A program made the translations under genes and the position numbers. This document shows positions 38,701 through 44,700 of a DNA stretch of 64,000 nucleotides, one piece after another. The first letter of the stretch is position 1, and each line of letters opens with the position of its first letter. The notes under the pieces were generated by a model. The model was not told the origin of the DNA and did no database searches. It saw only the letters and a program-made list of their open reading frames with translations. Source of the DNA: Rugalucina vietnamica (Eukaryota > Mollusca > Bivalvia > Lucinida > Lucinidae). The stretch is taken from NCBI GenBank assembly GCA_964017185.1, contig OZ024883.1, positions 124,001 through 188,000 on the forward strand, read 5' to 3'.

Positions 38701-41700
38701 CATCACAGGACCACGATTTATATACACATTGTAGTGCTTGAGCCATCGATGCTTCATGCCAAGTTTTGATGAAATCGGTCCATTGGTTCTGGAGAAGAAG
38801 ATTTTTGAAGGGTTTTTACCATATATGGGCATGGCGGCCATCTTGGTCATGTGACCTGGATTACTTATTTACACATTGGTTCCCCCTTCCTATTGATGCT
38901 TCACATTAAATTTGGCTTTGATTGGCCAAGCTAATTCAGAGGAGATGATGTTTGAATATTAAGGTAATGTACAGGTATATTGCCCCGGGGTGGGGGCAGA
39001 TGAGCCCCTGGGGTCAATTTTTTTTCAGAATCATCAATATTCAGTCCTACTGCCCATTTCCTGCAAGATTTTGACTTTAAATGACACTTTTAAATTTTTC
39101 CCCATTCAAATGCATTGGCGACCTATGTTGACCTTGCCGTAAAATAGGTCAAGGTCATCACAGGACCACGATTTATATACACATTGTAGTGCTTGAGCCA
39201 TCAATGCTTCATGCCAAGTTTCGATGAAATCGGTCCAATGGTTCTGGAGAAGAAGATTTTTGAAGGGTTTTTACCATATATGGGCATGGCGGCCATCTTG
39301 GTCATGTGACCTGGATTTCTTATATACACATTGGTTCCCCCTTCCTATTGATGCTTCACATAAAATTTGGCTTTGATTGGCCAAGCGGTTTCAGAGAAGA
39401 AGATCTTTGAAAATGACGGACGACGGACGACGACGCCGACGGACGGACGCCGGGTGCCTCCCTATCCTATAACCTCACCTGAGAGCCTTCGGCTCAGGTG
39501 AGCTAAAAATTATTCACTGTCTAAAGTGGAGCAGGGGTAATCCTGAAAACAGACAGTAATTTCTAGGATACGAATAAATGTCGCATGTCGCGTTCTGGAA
39601 AATCACAATACATTTCATTTTTTGCCAAGACCCTACCTCTGAAAAATGCTTAATTTCTTGAGACGCATAACACAGAATGCTAAAACCAAGATGTTGCGTG
39701 ATGGGTTGGCCGTCCGGCAATCTAATTCAGTAGAAACAAAGTGTATTTGATAATGTTCTGGGGCATAATATTAAAAACAAACCGATGTTGCGTTATAAGT
39801 TTGGCTCAGTATATGTCAATTTATTAACTAAAGATTACACTTTGATTAAGTTAATAATATAACTCAGTGACAACCTTTTGGGAAATAGCTGCTTACTTTG
39901 TTTACCATGTGCTTCTACAGCTTTGTTCGCATTAAGGTTAAACATCCCAGTCAACAATTTTTCAGTCATGTCAGGAGGGAGCCACCGATTCTAGGGTATT
40001 AGCCAGTACCGGTACTCTAGGGAGTTAATGTGTCTTGCTCAAGGACAGAGCAGAGTTGACCCAGTGGGGATCGAACTCAGGACCTCTTGATTCAGAGTCT
40101 GAATCTCTACCACAAGGCCACGGCCCAACCTGTTTCTATACCACCTTGCCTTTCTAAGTATAATGTTTTAAAGAAAGGTGTTTGTTTATGACTATGCCAG
40201 TTCCAGGTCACTCCTCATTTGATAAATTCAAAATTGAGCCACCCCATGGGAAAACCAACAATCTGCATATGCAAAAACAAAGGAGCAGATCAGCTTCGCA
40301 GTCCTTTGTTTTCGCTACTCAGATAGTACAGTTCCTCTTCTACATAAATCCGAAATTTCAAGATTCTAGCTTTTTTCTGTGCTTGTACAGGTCGGTTTGT
40401 GTTGGACCTGTTCGGAAACCACATTGTTGGTTTTCCCACGAGGCGGCTCAAATAAAGATCTCCACTTAACTCACCTGAGATATAAGCATATTTTGTCTGC
40501 AGTAGCTGAGCCACATCCAGGACACTGTACGGACACACGGACTCTGTACCCATAACATTTCCTGAAAATATATAAAACAAGAGGACCAATGGTCCTGTAA
40601 ACGCTCACCTGAGATCTGCTGCATATACCAATAAACATGTTTGAATATTATGGTATTTAACCCCAGTGCAGGGGCAGATGAAGACCTTGGGCCATTTTCT
40701 ACTTTTTTTTTTTTCAGAATAATCAATTTTCTGTCCATTTGCCAATTTCCTGCTGGCTTTTCCCTTCAAATGACATTTTAACAATTTTCCCCATTTAAAT
40801 GCATAGTCAACCCATGTTGACCTTGCCATAAACTGGGTCAAGGTCATCACAGGGTCATGATTTATGTATACATTGTAGTACTTAAGCCATAGATGCTTCA
40901 CACCAATCTTTAAAATAGGTCCACCTGTTCCGGAGAAGAAGATTTTTGAAGGGTTTTTACCATTATATGGGCATGGCGGCCATCTTCGTCATGTGACCTT
41001 GATTATTTATATATACATTGATTCCCCCATTCTACAGATGCTTCGAATCCGGGTCGTTTCGGCCCTGGGTAGTTTCGGCCTGAGTCGTTTCAGCCTGGGT
41101 CGTTTCGGCCAATTTTGGGGGTAGGTCGTTTCGGCCTTGGTAGGTGGGTCGTTTCGGCCATTTTTCTGGGTGAGTCGATTCGGCCCTGAGTCGTTTCAGC
41201 CAAAGTTTATGGTAATCTTCTGGTAAGTAACAACTCAAAGATAAATTGATCTTCTGGAGTACATGCGTTTTCTTGGACATATACATGTCATGATGTATGC
41301 ATGTGAGATGTTTTGAAAGTATTTTAGTCACAGTTCCAGCCTCACATCTTCTTAGTGTCTCGGGAAAAAAATCCTATTGACATTTAATGATTAGCACTGG
41401 CGATAGATTAAAGTGTGAAAACGTGTGCTTGTCAATTTAATTTAAGTCTACACATGAGAAAACCAACAGTTTTGGAATCCGACCAGGTTCATCACAAACC
41501 AGCCTGTACAGTCACAAAAGCAGGCCAGAGTCTTGATGAGTTCGAGATGAGAAAATATAAGGAATCTTATGAAATTAAACAGTTTGTGCTTTTTTGTTTT
41601 ATAATGGTTATCCATGAAGCCATAGAAATGACCATTGAGGTTTCTCTATTGTTTTAATGGAATAAAGATGCAAATTTTTCACCTTGTAATAGACCCAAGT

Positions 41701-44700
41701 TAACCCTTGCAAGACTGGCTGCATGGTAAACTAGCCTTGTATAACATAAACATCTAGCATAAAGTATACTATAAAGTATATAAGGATTAAATAAAATCAG
41801 GCCGAAAGGACTCACCAAAATTGGCCAAAACGACCCAGGGCCGAATCGACTCAGGCCGAAACGACCCAGGCCGAAACGACCCACGGCCGAAACGACTCAA
41901 GGCCGAAACGACTCACGGCCGAAACGACCCGTTACCGATGCTTCACATGAAATTTGGCTTTGATTGGCCAAGCGGTTTCAGAGAAGATGTTTGAATAGTA
42001 TGGTAATATACATGTATAATGCCCCGGGGTTGGGGCAAATATGCCCCTGGGGTCCAATTTTTTTCAGAATCATTAATAGTCAGTCCTACTGCCCATTTTC
42101 TACAAGACTTTCACTTTAAATGACATTTTAAAGGTTTTCCCCATTCAAATGCATTGGCGACCTATGTTGACCTTGCCGTAACATAGGTCAAGGTCATCCA
42201 AAGGTCATAATTTATAAACACATTGTAGTACTTCAGTCCCCGATGCTTCATGCCAAGTTTCATTGAAATCGGTCTATTGGTTCAGGAGAAGAAGATTTTT
42301 GAAGGGTTTTTACCATATATGGGCATGGCGGCCATCTTGATCATGTGACCTGAATTATTCATAAACACATTGATTCCCCCTTCCCATAGATGCTTCCTAT
42401 AAAATTTGGCTTTGATTGGCCAAGTGGTTTCAGAGAAGAAGATCTTTGAATATTTTTGTAATATACATGTATATTGCCCCGGGGTGGGGGCAGACCAACC
42501 CCTGTGGTCCAATTTTTTTTTCAGAATTACCTACCTTCAGTCCATTTGCCCATTTCCTGCAAGTTTTGCCTTTCAAATAACATTTTAACAATTTTCCCCA
42601 TTCAAATGCATGGGCGACCTATGTTGACCTTGCCGTAAAACAGGTCAAGGTCATCCAAAGGTCATAATTTATGAACACATTGTAGTACTTCAGTCCCCGA
42701 TGCTTCATGCCAAGTTTCGATGAAATCGGTCGAGTGGTTCCGGAGAAGAAGAATTTTGAAGGGTTTTTACCATATATGGGCATGGCGGCCATCTTGGTCA
42801 AGTGACCTGGATTATTTATTTACACATTGATTCCCCTTTCCCGTAGATGCTTCATATAAAATTTGGCTTTAATTGGCCTAGCCGTTTCAGAGAAGAAGAT
42901 CTTTGAAAATGGTGGACGACGACGGACGGACGACGACGACGGATCATGGCCATCCTATAAGCTCACCTTGTGAGCCTAACAGCTCAGGTGAGCTAATAAT
43001 GGGCATTTAATATATAATCATTATTGCATTGCCCCCATATTGGTGTGCCCATACTGGACCCATATAGTTGCATGCGTGTTTGCTGTGCAGTTGTTGGTAA
43101 ACTTTGAAGGGGTGCCTAAATAACAGTATTCACTGTCCCATTGTCTACGCTTCCTCTTTTGGTCAGTTTTTTACTGCTTTCCAATTTAATCTGGCTGGCA
43201 AGGTCTAAACATGTCCAAAACTGGGGAAAGATGCAACTGGACCCTGGCACTCTATTATTCTGCTAAAATGAAATTATGGGCCCTGGTATTAAAAGACTTA
43301 CCGGACACGCTTTGATATGTAGCATTACTTTCAACAATAACACACAACTCATCATTGTGTCTTTCATAGTTATTCCTTCCATGTTTAAACTTTTCCATGA
43401 AAAATAATTTCAACCCAAGAAAGGGCCAACATCCTGACACAAGAATGTTACCCATCATTCCTATTTAGTCCACACTCTAAGTCTTACATATTTCACCAAT
43501 GTTTTGTAGAGCAAAAAAATGTAGACAACTTATAAATTTTCGTATCCCATTAATTTTAAGCAAGGACGCCAGCTGTGTCGATGTGGCATATGTTTGCATA
43601 AAAGATGAAAATCAATGAAACAATATGATATGATTGTTGTTAATTTATCACAAATCTGCAACAAAAATATTTGGTTAGCAAGTTAGTGATGATAAGCATT
43701 ACATGTATGTAACAATCCTTCAGGACACATTGAGCCTCGACGCGAGAAAACCGGTCTTCGGGGTTTCCGACCAGGTCCGACACAAACCGGCCTGTACAAG
43801 CTCAGAAAAGAGCTAGAAGCTTGAAATTTCGGATTTAAGTAGAAGAGGAATTGTACTATCCGAGTAGCGAAAACAAAGGCGCTGATCAGCTTCGCGGTTA
43901 CCGCGAAGCTGATCTGCGCCTTTGTTTTCGCCTAGGCAAAATTCCGGTTTTCTCACGATGCGGCTCACATTAAATGACGTTCTGAAGCTAAAATGGAACT
44001 GTTCTAACATTTTTGTCCATTAAATTAGCACAGCAATTGCTTAAACTGCCTTTTAACCCATTCCCATGGCAATGTAGCTAAAATACAAATTAATCAACCT
44101 AGTTTTATAAAGTAACTGAAAATGATCCTCATCAATGCCTTACCCTGTATATTCCTTTGTCCCATCCATAATGTTAATTTTTGTAGTCACTGTCATGCTC
44201 ATTTGTGACATTTCTCTAGAGTATAATGATACAATCAAACTTACTGTATATTTCTTTCCCTTTAAATCACTATGTAAGGTATAATGTGTTTAGCTCTGCA
44301 GACTTCAGCATCTTCTATCATGATCTTACCTGTATACTCCCTTGTCCCGTCTGTAACACAAGTTTCTGTAGTCTCCGTAATGTCTGTATGTGACATTCCT
44401 CGGGAGGAAGAACGAGAAATAGTCCGTGAAACAGAATTTTGCTCCTCATGTTTTTTACTATCCTTATATGCTAAAAATAGCCTCCTATAATCCTCGTCTC
44501 CATAATCTGAGTCACTAGTAGTACTACAGTAACGATATCGTCTCACAATCTCTGGCATCAGATAGGCTGTTTTCTCAGGACTGTCGTCCGTAAAGTCGTC
44601 CGTAGAGTAGATAGAGCTTGACAGTCTTGAGGACCGTGACTGTGAGGAACTACAGGACTCCAGGCTTGGGGGTCGGTTCATAGAAGGGCTGTCTAACACA

